Positions 49,201 through 61,699 of a DNA stretch of 64,000 nt are shown here, in pieces. The notes beneath the pieces were generated by a model that had not been told where the DNA came from, searched no databases, and was given only the letters and a program-made list of their open reading frames with translations. This DNA comes from Morella rubra (taxonomy: Eukaryota > Streptophyta > Magnoliopsida > Fagales > Myricaceae). The stretch is from the NCBI GenBank assembly GCA_003952965.2, contig CM025854.1:21126111-21190110 (forward strand), in the 5' to 3' direction. Position 1 is the first letter of the stretch, and every line of letters begins with the position of its first letter. A program made the position numbers and the translations under genes.

Positions 49201-51661
49201 CTTTTGTAAGCTGCACACCACATCCTTATAATCAATGTATTCTGTATTTTAGGTCAATGATGAAGAAGTTGAGGCCATTCTTCCATCTGCTGCTTATGCT
49301 CTTGCCAAGATACATATGCATCTTGTACATAGTGGGTATGATGGTATAGAGTTTCTTATATGGGACTGCAATATTATCATTTCATTTTGTTTATCCTGAT
49401 TGTCTTGATGATATTTGGTTCTTTCTTTGTCTTCCTATCAGATTTTGTTATACAGCACGTGGAGGTTTTTGCTACTCGGAAGATGACATATTTGATTTCC
49501 GTACAGGCAATTATCCTCTTTTTAAAACTAATCCATGATCTTGTGTGTTATAAGTGGGCAATCGTTTACCACTGGATCCTGGCTATTTTGTAGATGATGG
49601 TCAAGATGTGGATGGCTTGCCAACTGAAGGTGTGGAAATCACGTTCTTCCATCTGGTAACGCGATAGCCACAAACTCTTTGAACGTTCTAAATCTCATAT
49701 AATTTAGGACAAACTTGTATTTCTGGGATGCATCTACAATATCAGGTCGCAGCAAACTGACTTGCAAATGTGTATGTAGCTCTTTTTCTTCTAACTGTTA
49801 TGTTCTTCAATAGAATATTCATTTATGGCGTAGAAGTGAGTTTTGGTTATGATTGAATCATAGATGCCGATATTATCTTTTAGACCAAATGTCGAGATAT
49901 TTTAAAGTAGTTGCTGCCAGAAAATTCCAGCAATCAGTATTCTCCAACATTATTGTCAAATGAAAGTTCATAAAAGTGAAGGTATATCAATGTAATTGAC
50001 ATTCTTCCTAAAATGCCATGAGATGGACAAAGAAAAGTAGGTTTAAATTTGAAATTGTGTAATCTCAACTTTAAGAGTCTTTGGATACATTTTTGGGTTA
50101 AATGCACTTTTCCCCTATTAACTATTGAGATTCTGACACTTTGCACCAGAAAGGGCGAAATGTGACGAAATCGCTAGTTTAGGATGCAAAGTGTCAGAAT
50201 CCCAATTGGTGATGTGCGAAAAATGTATTTTTCCCTAAATGTTTTCATTTTTCAGAATTTTGTTCTTTCATGGGACAGTCTAAAAAGGAAAACATACCAT
50301 CCACTGTCTTTATTTTATGCTTGAAATTAACATTGAGGATCCGGAAAAGGTTTTTTAGTGGGTTAATTAATTGTTTGTCATATCCTACATGTCTATCCTA
50401 GCTTCTGAAAATTTGTCATATCACGGTATCTTGTGATGCTCATGTCCCAGAGATACTGATAGACATTTATGTGATGCCTGACAATCCATTGTTATGAGCT
50501 TAACTGGTTGTTACCCTACATCTTTTTATTTGTTGCTTTTATGTTGCAGGATGGTGCACAGTACATGATTTACACACCTTCTGATCCGCTTCTTTTTGTT
50601 GCTGTTAAGGTATCTTCTATGTTTTACCACGCTTGTTGAATGGAATAGTGCTGCTTCCCTACACCAGCTGAGGGAGGGGGTTTGGCAATATAATCTGCAA
50701 TATTTTGATTAGTCGAAGGAGTTATTATATAGTTAGCTTAAGACTAGGAGTGGCTAGTGCATGAGTTGGAAAGAGAACTAAAACAGGTTGATGTTGTTTG
50801 TGCAGAACCAAAATGGGTTATTGCAAATTGCGGATGATGTAAGCTATCTCCTTCATTTTTCTTTAGCTAGTTTTAAGCAATCTCATAAGAAATATTGTTT
50901 GCTATTCCCCTCTCCACTTATCTTACTCTATTTTCTTCATGAAAGGTTTGCCATAGGAGCTTCTGACATATGTTCTTCATTACAATATCCCTTCTAATAA
51001 TATCTTTCCATTTCCGTTCTCAACTTTTGTACCGCTTGTCTTTGATGTTCCAAGTTCCACAAAGTTGAGTTGTGGAGGTCAGTGGACAGCACCACGTGTG
51101 CATGTGTATAGTTATAATTACTTCTGATGTTCTCCTTGTTGTTACCGGTAAACTATTCAGAAAGAATTGCCTGCACGAGGAAGTACAGTATTTGTCTAAA
51201 CATGTTCTTTTGAATTGCTAAGTTGAACATGCACTTTGTCAGTCATGATCCTATAAACACACCCTCCACCCCGTTCTCATGGGAAAAAAGTACCATTTGA
51301 GCTCGTGCCTGAGCTATAACTAATTTAAGCAGTTACAAATTTCTTGAAGAATTGGGGACTACTGGATGATGTCTCTTAAGCATACACTGATCACATTTTT
51401 TGAAACAGGATCTCTTGGAAGACCCTGCTATTACAAGTGCAATAGATGAGGAAACTGAATTTAATGCGTTGGTGGTATGTCACTGTCTTTTGAACAAAGT
51501 GTCGTTGGTTTGGTTTTTTCTTTTTGTTTTGTGCGTTGAGAGGGGAGGGGGAACTGTTTTTCTTAATTACGGTGTACTATATTATGGCTTTTGGATTTTT
51601 ATTGTATTTGCAGGAGGAAGAGGCGGCTCTTCTTGAATCATTGAAGTTAGGGGAAAAATAA
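46219..51661 (+). CDS. chloroplast-targeted DUF3727/DUF1292-like protein
   Basis: Eight exons join in frame into 285 residues: 46219-46659, 49253-49335, 49442-49506, 49594-49655, 50550-50609, 50806-50838, 51409-51474, 51614-51661. The N-terminus is rich in Ser, Pro and Thr with few acidic residues for about 50 residues, ending near LTICRAAK, as in chloroplast transit peptides. A Lys-rich stretch and an Asp-rich stretch follow. The rest contains VEAILPSAAYALAKIHMHLVHSG and a small beta-rich module (EITFFHLDGAQYMIYTPSDPLLFVAV, then an acidic end) resembling the DUF1292/DUF3727 family shared with cyanobacteria. No biochemical role is known to me. The intron after exon 3 begins with GC (49507), which keeps the RTDDGQ reading; a GT site a few bases upstream would change two residues. 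Intron 1 is 2.6 kb and carries a MITE. Confidence 0.75.
48029..48268. mobile_element. MITE, family with GGNNATGTTTGG ends, copy 2
   Basis: Starts GGCTATGTTTGGTTTAAATC and ends GATCAATCCAAACATAGCC, so the tips are inverted repeats of about 20 bases with two or three mismatches. The body contains repeated TTGTTAAAAG/TTGTAAAAAG units and the same AAAACAGTTTTTTGTGTTTG word as copy 1 at 17211-17418. The flanks read AAA on both sides, a possible 3-bp target duplication. It lies in intron 1 of the DUF3727-like gene. Confidence 0.75.
50095..50235. mobile_element. short fold-back MITE in the DUF3727-like gene
   Basis: A 141-bp inverted repeat: left arm GGGTTAAATGCACTTTTCCC...GATTCTGACACTTTGCA and the reverse complement of the right arm GGGAAAAATACATTTTTCGC...GATTCTGACACTTTGCA agree over about 55 bases, leaving a very small loop. 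It lies in the intron between exons 4 and 5. The tip and the TTTTTCGC word link it to the element at 4705-5057. Confidence 0.7.
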
Positions 51662-52631
51662 CCCAGGTGTATCAGCTCAAGCCAGCGGTTTTGTCAAAGT
51701 TGCTTGTTTTTTCATCTGTTCAGGAGGCAGCACTTAATGTATGATTAGGAAGACACTCAAAACTGGGGAAGAAGGGGAGCGGGGGAATGTAAAAGCATCA
51801 GATGATTGTTTCCCTTTGTGTGTATATATATTACAATTTAGCCTGCACGTTTGTAGGCTGGCGGCTTTTTGTTGCTTTTTGTTTGGCATCAAAGTCCTGA
51901 ACATGGAGGCATATATAACGCAAGAAAGTAGAGACAGATTCCAAAACGAAGCAAGATTCGTCTTATAACGGCGCCATTTTTATTTTTCACAGTTTTTGGA
52001 AATACGGAAGATACGGGAGATGTTCCTTACCTCGAAATCTTTCACTATATTCGTATTAGTTTTGACGGAGGAGATAGACATAACAAGCCAATTTTATTAC
52101 AAAATTTATGATGTCTAAATTTTTACAAGGCCAGTATTAAATGAAACTCGAATTGCACGGATAATAAACTTGAATCGCAGAAGATAGTAAACTCGGATCG
52201 GAGAGAATCCTGATTCAGTTTTGACAATAATGTAATATGAAATTGATAACATATGTTGAAAATATTACAAAGAATATCTCCTTGCAGCGTACTGTTCCTC
52301 GAGTCACTTGGTGGCTGGACTCTGGGATTTTCACAGATATGTTTGGGTAGGGGCCCCAAAAAGTAGGCCCAATTAGAACTGGGCTGTTATATCGAAACCA
52401 GTTACGACGACTCAAAACAAAAAATTAAGAAAAAAACAAAATAGGCCCGGTTGGTTCATCAACGGTCCGTGAATGTTGAACAAAGAAAAACCGGGTTATT
52501 TTGTCAGTGCTAGTCCAGAGTCCACTGCAAAGACGCAGCTTCTGGTTCAGTTTTCCATCTCCTCCTCAGTCCTCCCCCTGCATTTTTAGGGCTCCGTTTT
52601 TCCTGCGTCTCTGTACTATGCCATCTAACCC
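51662..52631. other. intergenic upstream of glucosidase II alpha
   Basis: Contains the 3' region of the DUF3727-like gene and the upstream region of the glucosidase gene; the last 100 bases become pyrimidine-rich and are probably the leader. No gene or repeat was recognised. Confidence 0.5.
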
Positions 52632-55600
52632 ATGAAGACCCAAATGAGAAACCTCAATCTCCTTTTCTTCCTCCTCTTGGCTCTTCACCTCAGCTCAGTC
52701 CTTTCCTGGAAGAAAGACGAGTTCAGAAACTGCAACCAGACCCCTTTCTGCAAGCGCGCCAGAGCCCGCAAGCCCGGGTCCTGCTCCCTCATTGCTCGTG
52801 ACGTCACCATCTCCGACGGTGACCTCGTCGCCAAGCTACTCCCTAAGAATCCAGCGAATGAGGAGGACCGGGATGAGATCAAGCCGTTGATTCTCTCTCT
52901 CTCTGTCTATCAGGACGGGATCCTACGCCTAAAGATCGACGAGGACCCCTCCCTGGGGCCACCCAAGAAGCGGTTCGAGGTACCCGATGTGATCGTCCCC
53001 GAATTCTCGAGCAAGAAGCTCTGGCTCCACAGGCTATCGACGGAGACGATTAACGGCGATGCGGTGCCTTCGTCGGTCGTCTACCTATCGAACGGCTACG
53101 AGGCGGTTCTCCGTCACGATCCGTTCGAGGTTTACGTCCGCGAGAAGGGCAGCGGTCATCGCGTCATTTCCTTGAATTCCCATGGCTTGTTTGATTTCGA
53201 GCAATTGAAATCGAAGGGAGAAGGTGAGGATTGGGAAGAGAGGTTTAGGGGGCACACGGATAGGAGGCCGTACGGCCCGCAGTCGATAAGCTTCGACGTG
53301 TCGTTTTACAGCGCGGACTTTGTGTACGGGATTCCGGAGCACGCTACGAGCCTCTCTCTGAAGCCCACTAGAGGCCCCGGCGTGGAGGATTCCGAACCCT
53401 ATCGGTTGTTTAACTTAGATGTGTTCGAGTACATTCACGATTCGCCTTTCGGGCTTTACGGGTCGATTCCGTTCATGATTTCGCACGGGAAGTCACTTGG
53501 AACTACCGGGTTTTTCTGGTTGAATGCGGCTGAGATGCAGATTGATGTGATGGGGGCAGGGTGGGATGCTGAATCAGGGATTTCGCTGCCGTCGGAGAAG
53601 AGTAGGATCGATACATTTTGGATGAGCGAGGCCGGGATTGTGGACGCCTTCTTTTTTGTTGGTCCAGGGCCCAAGGATGTTGTTAGACAGTATACAAGTG
53701 TGACTGGCCTGCCCCCGATGCCACAGCTGTTCGCCACAGCGTATCACCAATGTAGATGGAACTACAGGGATGAGGAGGATGTTGATCATGTGGATTCCAA
53801 GTTTGATGAGCACGACATTCCGTACGACGTGTTGTGGCTCGATATCGAGCACACGGATGGGAAGAGGTATTTCACATGGGACAAGATGCTATTCCCGCAT
53901 CCAGAGGAGATGCAGAGGAAGTTGGCAGCCAAAGGGAGGCATATGGTTACGATTGTGGATCCTCATATTAAGAGGGACGAGTCTTATCACGTGCACAAGG
54001 AGGCCACACAGAAGGGGTATTATGTCAAGGATGCGAATGGGAATGATTTTGATGGATGGTGCTGGCCTGGTTCGTCGTCGTATCCAGATATCTTGAATCC
54101 AGAGATAAGGTCATGGTGGGCTGACAGGTTCTCTTTTGAAAATTATGTTGGTACAACTCCTTCACTCTATATCTGGAATGACATGAATGAGCCTTCTGTT
54201 TTTAATGGTCCAGAGGTACGTTACTTTACTTCTGTTTCTTTCTTGTCTAGGCTTTTGTGGAATTTGACGAGAAAATAGCTAGCTTGCAGACACGTCTCAA
54301 TATTCCAATCGTTATTGTACAAGGTTAATTAAATCCTTGAGATTGAATTCGATCATTCTCGATTAATGAAATGCAAAATAACAAGTATACTTTGGGTGTA
54401 GTGTGACGGAACATGCAACTAGTCATGCTTGTGTGCTTAAATTTAGATCACCTGTATAAGTACTATTTATTCCTTCCCTTGACATCTTGGTGTGCGCTTG
54501 CTTGCATGTCTGTATGAAATATCTGATAGTGGAACGACTGAATGAAATATCTGACCATGTGATGCAGACATATGCAAGGGTTCCCTGTTGTTTCCCATTT
54601 TTCCTTGTTTAGATAATAGAGATTGTTTCAGTCATTTATGCATCCAGGGTTGGATTTTATTGAACTGGCTTTATTGAATGGGAGACTTATCGGATTAAAC
54701 CTTAATTATTAATCAGCTTTATTAGTCCATTCTGATGACCTATCTTGGCCGTCCTCTTGGGGCTAAGTTTAAGTGTGTGAGCATTTGGGATGGCATTGTT
54801 GAAAGATTTGAAAGAAGGGTGGCGGGTGGAAGCGCATTTATCTTTCAAAAGGGGGAAGGTTAACGCTGATTAGATCCACTCTTGCTAGCCTTCCTACTTA
54901 TTTTTTGTCGCTCTTTCCTATTCCATTATCGGTGGCTAAAGGTTGGAGAAGCTTCAAAGGGATTTTTTGTGGGGAAGTGGTGGTGACGAGCAGAGATTCC
55001 ACCTTGTTAAATGGGCTAGAGTTTGCTCCCCTGTTAGTGTTGGAGGATTGGGGCTCAAAAGGCTTCCCTTGTTCAATAGAGCTCTCCTTGGAAAATGGCT
55101 TTGGAGATTCAGTTATGAGAGAGACAGCTTGTGGAAGATTGTTATTAAAGAGAAGTATGGGTGTGAGGAGGGTGGTTGGAGCACTTTGGTGCTCAGGGTT
55201 CTTATGGGGTGAGTTTGTGGAAAAATATTAGCAAAGGGTGGAACTTTTTAGAGAACATATTAGGTTTGTGGTAGGGAGAGGTTCCAGAATTCGGTTTTGG
55301 CATGACAAGTGGTGTGGTGAAAGACCGTTAAGTGTGGAGTTTCCTCATTTATTTTCTCTTGCTAGGCATAAGGACGCTTGGGTGGCTGATTGCATGGAGA
55401 TGGGATCCGGAGAGGTAGTGTGGGATGTTCACTTTGAGAGATTGTTTAATGATTGGGAGATGGAGGTGTTTTCGGAGATTTGTTCTTTACTCTATTCGTG
55501 GAGTAGAGGAGAGGGGGTGAGGATAAAATGCTTTGGATGGGTTCTAAGACTGGTGTTTTCTCTGTGAAAACGATGTATGCTTTGCTTATGGAGGGCTCCA

Positions 55601-58600
55601 ATGAGGACTTTTCCTTGGCGTCAATGTTGGAGGAGCTTGGTTCCCCCTAGAGTTGCTTTCTTTGTTTGGGAGGCCATTCACGGGAAAATTTTGACCATTG
55701 ACAACTTAAGGAGGAGGGGAGTTTGCGTGATTGAGTGGTGCTATTTGTGTAAGTGCGATGGAGAAACGGTTGATCATATTCCTTATTCATTGCTCGATGG
55801 CTAGAGGATTGTGGGGGCATGTGCTGAGCATTCTTAACTATGATTGGGTTATGCCTAGAAAGGTAGTGGATGTTATGCTTTGTTGGAGAGGAAGTTTGGG
55901 GATCCAATTGCGTTGGCCATTTGGAAGATGATCCCTGCTTGCATTTGGTGGAGTTTGTGGAGGGAAAGGAATGAGAGATGTTTTGAAGACAGGGTTGTCT
56001 TTGTCTAGTTTGGGGGGTTCTATGTTGCATGCTCTTTTTCTGTGGGTTAATTCAGTTTGGGGTTATCCTTTTGTGGATTTAGTGAATTTTCTCAGTTTTT
56101 TAGCTTGTATGCTTTAGATGTTTCAGTATAGTCTCTTGTACTGTCAATTCTCTTTTCCTTCAATTCTCTTTTCCTTCAATAAGATTGGCTTACTTATCAA
56201 ACAATTAATCAGCTTTATTAGTCAGTCATTCAAAAAGGGAGCTGAATCCATTAATCAGTATTGGGTATAATGCCATTTTGAGTTGGTATATAGAGCTTTT
56301 GTCTCATTACAGTTGAAAAGATGGGGTTTTTCTTCAGCACTACTAGAACCTAAGATGTAGAGGAAGCTCCTCTGGAATGAGTATTAGGTGGTGATCATCT
56401 ATTACAATTTAATTGGTTGGAGGTCAAATCGCATTTTACTGTTCTGGGTCTGCTCCCATTACACTTCGTTGTTAGATTTAGAATGCTGCGGACATATATT
56501 AATTTGTGAGTCCTCCTATCTCAGGCTTGTCCAAATCAGTGCATTCCTAGCAGTTGGACAAGTAAGATAATATATGTCTTTACGCATCTTGGACTCCTGC
56601 TGGGTTCATGTTTTGCGTATGTTGATGTTCCTTTTTTGTTTTCAATTACTGCTTGGAAAGCTAAAGGTGCTGAATGCACGTGTGTTGTATTAACAACTGA
56701 AAATTCTGGTGGATGTTGAGAATAGTAAAAGTTGCAGTGAGGAAAAATATGTTGAGAAAGTTACGGATGTCGATTACCTGTAACCTCCCCAATAAAAGTA
56801 AGATTCATCTGTCATCGTACATGTTGTATGTGGAACCCATTACCCTTTGATTGATCCTATTTACTCTACCATGCCTTCCAGTAATTTGTTACTAGTACAT
56901 GATGCACTTGTATAGGGTTTAGGGAAGTGCTTAGAACGAAGAATTGCATGCTAAAACTTTTGAACTCCCTTACTTCGCCATGTTCGGACCTATTTACTCC
57001 ACCATACCTTCCAGTAATGTGTTACTAGTACATGATGCGCTTGTATAGGGTTTAGGGAAGTGCTTAGAACGAAGAATTGCATGCTAAAACTTTTGAACTC
57101 CCTTACTTTGCCATGTTCGGAAGTAATACCCGACCAGTAAATGTGCATTTCCAGTTACGAGTTAATGTTTTGGTTCTGAGAGGTCTTTGCAAAGTCAATT
57201 TTTGGCGGCCTTTCGAGGCCTACAGAAGCAATAGTTTTCAAATTCAAATACATGTGTTTTAGTTGTGATCATTTTTTTTTTTGTTTAAATAGGAGGGATT
57301 AGATAAACTGAGGGATGCTTATTTCTGGTTGCTAGGTATAGTAACAAGCAAGATGATGTGGAGCTTGAAGGGCAATGTAGGAGAGAATTTGCATTTAAAA
57401 TTTGCTATATTATGTAAAATCTATCACTCTGTTCCAAAATAGATTAATATTTCCTTTCTAGACTGCCACAGAACATATGAGAGATGAAAAAAGGAAAGCA
57501 GTTATCCGTTAAACTTCTAAGATTACCCTATAATTTGAATAACCTTCTTTCCTATTTGAAAATTATTTGTTCAACTTCAAACCTTCCTTTCTTCATCCAT
57601 CTAAGAGCATCTTTCATCAAAATGCGTGAGTTGCAAACTGCTTCTATTCTTGGGGGGAGGGATATCATCGTATCATCTTCTTTAAGAGAATCAAATAAAG
57701 ATTTTTCTTTCCAAAGATGAATTGTGCCACTCATAAGAAGTAGAGCCTATTCCACATGTTTTTTAGATTGTCATTACTTCCGTTATAGGGAATTGACATT
57801 TATGTTGGAAGAAATTACAGTATTCGGGGTGAGAAATTAAAGTTTTCAACTTCCATTGGCATTGAAGATGGACAGTCTTAAAAAAGTTTTGGTCTTTAGG
57901 GGACATTTTATAGAAGGGAACCCAGAAACAGAAGATAGGATAACAATGCAGGCTGATTAGGAAAAAATGTTTAAAAAATCTCTATGAATGTGGGACATAT
58001 CTATTACTAGTCAGGAATGACGTTTGGGAAGTTTATGGCTTAAGAAAATTTGCTTCCTCAAATGATATGACATAATGCCTCACTATCTGTTATGATCAGC
58101 TCACAATGCCGAGAGATTCTCTACATTATGGAGGCGTTGAAAACCGGGAGCTACATAATGCCTATGGCTACTACTTCCACATGGCAACAGCTGATGGGCT
58201 TGTAAAACGTGGAGAAGGGAAGGATAGGCCTTTTGTTCTGTCAAGAGCATTTTTTGCTGGAAGTCAAAGGTATGGAGCAGTTTGGACAGGAGATAATTCA
58301 GCGGAATGGGATCATCTCAGGGTTTCAGTCCCAATGATTTTGACACTTGGTCTTACTGGGATGTCATTCTCTGGTAAGTGTTATCTACCTGTCTGAAGAA
58401 ACTCTATTGGATTTTGCTTAAATGCCACCTCCTAACCTGTAAGAGCTACGTGCAAAGAGAGGTCATGGAGTTCAGATCCACTGGGTGTGTTTTATTCACC
58501 TAATAAATTGTGGGGAAAAACATTACAGATGTTGATAGTCAATATGCTTCTCTGCAGGTGCAGATGTTGGCGGGTTTTTTGGCAATCCTGAGCCTGAATT

Positions 58601-60915
58601 ATTAGTTCGCTGGTATCAACTAGGTGCTTTCTATCCTTTCTTTAGAGGCCATGCCCATCAGGACACAAAAAGACGTGAACCTTGGTTATTTGGGTAGGGT
58701 ATCCTCTCTGACCAAGCATACTTCTGATTTTTTTAAAATTACTTATACGGGAGGAAAGAACTTCCTTTTATCTTTTGTTTCACTTGATTCATTGATCCCA
58801 GAGAAAACAAAATAAGTAAGTTCCACTGTTCAGTGAGAAATGAGAAATTCATACATGATACTTTTCAAGACTTCAAGTAATGCAATTTTCCAACCAAATT
58901 AGAGTTAGTGGATACCTCTTTGTAGATAAATGGTGAGAATCAAAAGTAGGATCCCACCCAGGCCAATAGACTCCTTTTCCACTGTGCCATGATGTCATTG
59001 TCTAGTATTCTACGTGTCATTATATATTTGTTCTTTTATGAAATTTGTTCCATGAAATTCAATTCTACTCGAGTATTAATCCCGATTTGCATTTATGCAT
59101 TTTTTTACTCTTTATTTGGGGCTCCAGACATTGTAAGACATAACAGTTCTTTGAGCCAACATGCTTTACATTCTCGGGGAGAATATAATTTAAATTGAAG
59201 ATAAATACAGCAGGGAGATAATGGTTTAAGGTAAGGTGTATCTTAGAATGTTTTGTAATAGGCAGATGGATCTTCGTGGACTCTTGGCAATGGTATGCGG
59301 GCAAAATTAAGTTGAGTGGACGTTTGTTTATTTTTATTCTAGTATATCTTGTGCAAGTTATTGAGTCAAATGGAGCTCATGGAAAGATTTGAAAACGTCA
59401 TTTCAAACTTATATTCTCACCTTGTATGCAACAGTGTCAGTTCTGACCAGCCTAGTGTGTTTTTGTTATGATGAATCCATTGTCTCTTGCTTCACTGCAG
59501 AGAGCGAAATACAGAACTAATCAGAGATGCCATACATATCCGTTACATGTTGCTGCCATATTTCTACACCTTATTCAGAGAGGCAAGCACTAGTGGTGTT
59601 CCAGTTGTTCGTCCGTTGTGGATGGAATTCCCTTATGAGGAGGCTACTTTCAGCAATGATGAGGCATTTATGGTTGGAAACAGTATTCTGGTGCAAGGGA
59701 TATATACCGAGGTACTTCTGTGGCCATACATTTTTATTCTTTCATCTTTTGAAAATTATCCTTCTGCTTTATCTCCCTTCTTCAAATTTTTATGATAGTC
59801 TAAAACAAACTTTGTATATCTTTTCAGAAAGCTAAACATGCATCCGTGTATTTGCCTGGAAGACAATCTTGGTATGACCTGAGAACTGGAACTTCATACA
59901 AGGGAGGAATGACCCACAAACTGCGAATCTCAGAAGACAGTGTTCCTGCCTTCCAAAGGTCCGGGACCATCATACCAAGGAAAGACCGGTTTCGGCGAAG
60001 CTCCACACAGATGGTGAACGATCCATACACTCTGGTATGTACTATGTATTTGATGCTTATATGACCCATATCTTTCTTCTTGGTCGGTCCCTGCACTACC
60101 CAGAGTTTGTTATGCTTTCTGGCATGTGATTGATTCCCTTCATGTTTTAATATATCTTTATATAGATTTGAGGTGCAAGTATATATCCTGGCTTCTTAGT
60201 TGGTTATTGCTATTTGGAGATAACCGTACATTTAGTGCAATAGAGGGGTAAATGCTTTACGTCATTGGTGAAGAAGATTAGCTGTCTGCTATTCACTTTA
60301 CAAAAGATATAATTTGAAAGAACACGAATTCAATTACGGGTATGTTTGTTTTGACATTCTCAATTACACATGTTCAGTAAAAGTCATTTTTCTGTTGTTT
60401 GTTTGAGACATTGAAAACTGAAATTAATTTTTAATATGTGGTTGCATCAATTGTCTTTCTGTTAAAATCAACGTTTGTCGTTGATGAACTGATGCCTTTA
60501 GTAATATAGCCTACCTGATTGCTAATTTATCCTGTATCTACTTTAGGTGATAGCTCTTAATAGCTCCCGAGCAGCGGAAGGTGAACTCTATGTTGATGAT
60601 GGCAAAAGCTTTGACTTTGAGCACGGGACCTACATTCATCGCAGATTTGTGTTCTCAGATGGCAAACTGACATCTGTAAACATGGCACCAACTTCCCCAG
60701 GTAAATCCCGGTTTTCTTTGGAAGCTGTTGTTGAGAGGATTATACTGCTAGGACATCCTCACGGGCACAAAAGTGCTCTAATTGAGCCAACAAATCACAA
60801 GGTTGACGTTGAACTGGGGCCACTTGGGCTTCAATGGGGAGGCAGTTCTGCTGTTGTAACCATCCGCAAGCCTGGTGTTCAGATTGCAGATGACTGGACG
60901 ATAAAAATTTTGTAA
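52632..60915 (+). CDS. RSW3: glucosidase II catalytic (alpha) subunit, GH31
   Basis: Six exons join in frame into 926 residues: 52632-54215, 58100-58373, 58558-58693, 59501-59711, 59828-60034, 60547-60915. The start opens a hydrophobic signal peptide (about 1-25), followed by [19 protein letters not shown], the conserved mature N-terminus of plant glucosidase II alpha. The GH31 barrel contains [17 protein letters not shown], the nucleophile Asp517 in [10 protein letters not shown] and the likely acid/base Asp593 in [42 protein letters not shown] and the C-terminal beta domains follow. Length matches Arabidopsis RSW3/PSL5 (about 920). The enzyme removes the two inner alpha-1,3-glucoses from N-glycans in the ER, supporting the calnexin cycle and cellulose synthesis. 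There is no C-terminal KDEL, as expected, since retention comes from the beta subunit. The first exon is unusually long (1,584 bases) and GC-richer than the rest; intron 1 (3.9 kb) holds a LINE. Confidence 0.96.
54728..56203 (+). mobile_element. 5'-truncated L1-type LINE in RSW3 intron 1
   Basis: Same-strand insertion of 1,476 bases encoding the 3' part of an L1 ORF2. Reading frames at 54943-55212 ([30 protein letters not shown]), 55238-55567 ([16 protein letters not shown]) and 55577-55804 ([33 protein letters not shown]) are the region after the reverse transcriptase and the zf-RVT domain of plant non-LTR elements. They lie in different frames with stops between, so the copy is dead. The 3' tail ends in AATAAGATTGGCTTACTTATC without a long poly-A. 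A 20-bp perfect target duplication flanks it (54708-54727 and 56204-56223). It starts far inside ORF2, typical 5' truncation. Confidence 0.9.
56855..57120. repeat. 133-bp tandem duplication in RSW3 intron 1
   Basis: Two direct copies, about 56855-56987 and 56988-57120, that differ at a handful of positions; both contain GCATGCTAAAACTTTTGAAC. No reading frame; it lies between the LINE and exon 2. Confidence 0.88.
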
Positions 60916-61615
60916 GAATGTCTTCCAGTACACGACTTTTCCCATGCAGGATGAAAAATCTCCAATGTTTCTAGTAAGGTCATTGTCATTTGCCAAAGTT
61001 GGAGATTTGTTTCCATCATCTTGAGTGGACATGGAAGAACCTGGAGCTGAGACTTTGGTTATTTTGAAATGCAACTCTAGTTAAACACGATACGAATTGA
61101 AAAGATCCAGGGTCTACTCTGTTTCTTGACCTGTCAGTTGTCAACATCCTTTGGGAGCACTTAAACAAAAGAACAAGGAGAAAAAAAATTTGCCTTGTTG
61201 TTCCAGGTGGTTAAAGAAAACATGCCCGGATACTGTTCTAACTTTGCACCTAGCAAACAAGCCAGGAAACTGGGTGGGGACTGCCCCCCAATTCACGGGG
61301 ATGAGATCAAACTCTGTGATTTATATCTTGATCCTACTTGATGTACTTGACAAATATTGTAAGTCACTGACCCAGAAAAAAAAAATTCTAATTTCGGTTC
61401 CAAGACAAGTTTATGTATGCGTTCTAGGAAAATCAACTGCAATAAATAAGCTTAATGTAAGTATATATTGCTGTATGCATGGTGATAAGGTCAGAAATGT
61501 CTAAGGAGATCATAGGATTTAAGGCAAATTTTAAGATCATAATAGCCAGGATTAGTACGATGAAATGAAGGTTTAAAGGACACAGAAATTAGTAACTTCT
61601 ACTAAATGAAATTAC
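60916..61615. other. 3' region of RSW3 and convergent spacer
   Basis: The first 200-300 bases are probably the RSW3 3' untranslated region. From about 61410 the sequence resembles 62520-62755 (the word GCGTTCTA(A/G)GAAAAT.AACTGCAA), so it belongs to a duplicated 3' flank of the minus-strand peptide gene. Confidence 0.45.
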
Positions 61616-61685
61616 CTAGAAGCCTCCTGGCAAGATCCCTCTTCTTCTGCTATATATAGCTTCCTTGGCCCATGTCCCATGTCAA
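61616..61685 (-). pseudogene. degenerate copy of the Cys-rich peptide terminal exon
   Basis: On the minus strand this reads WAKEAIYSRRRGILPGGF followed by a stop at 61618-61616, closely resembling the terminal exon at 62814-62756 (RAMKNRAGKKRNFPGGRF, stop). The expected acceptor TTGACAG is here TTGACAT, so splicing at that place looks lost. The homology continues into the flank on both sides, about 61410-61700 against 62520-62835. A stretch near 61850-61925 (minus) may be a very worn remnant of the upstream exon. It could still be an alternative last exon with another acceptor. Confidence 0.45.
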
Positions 61686-61699
61686 GTAAGAAGAAAAGT

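Noticed and set aside
19057-60915. Idea of a glycosidase gene cluster (two GH35 plus GH31)
   Set aside because: The enzymes act in different compartments and on different substrates, and an unrelated plastid-protein gene lies between them; adjacency looks like chance.
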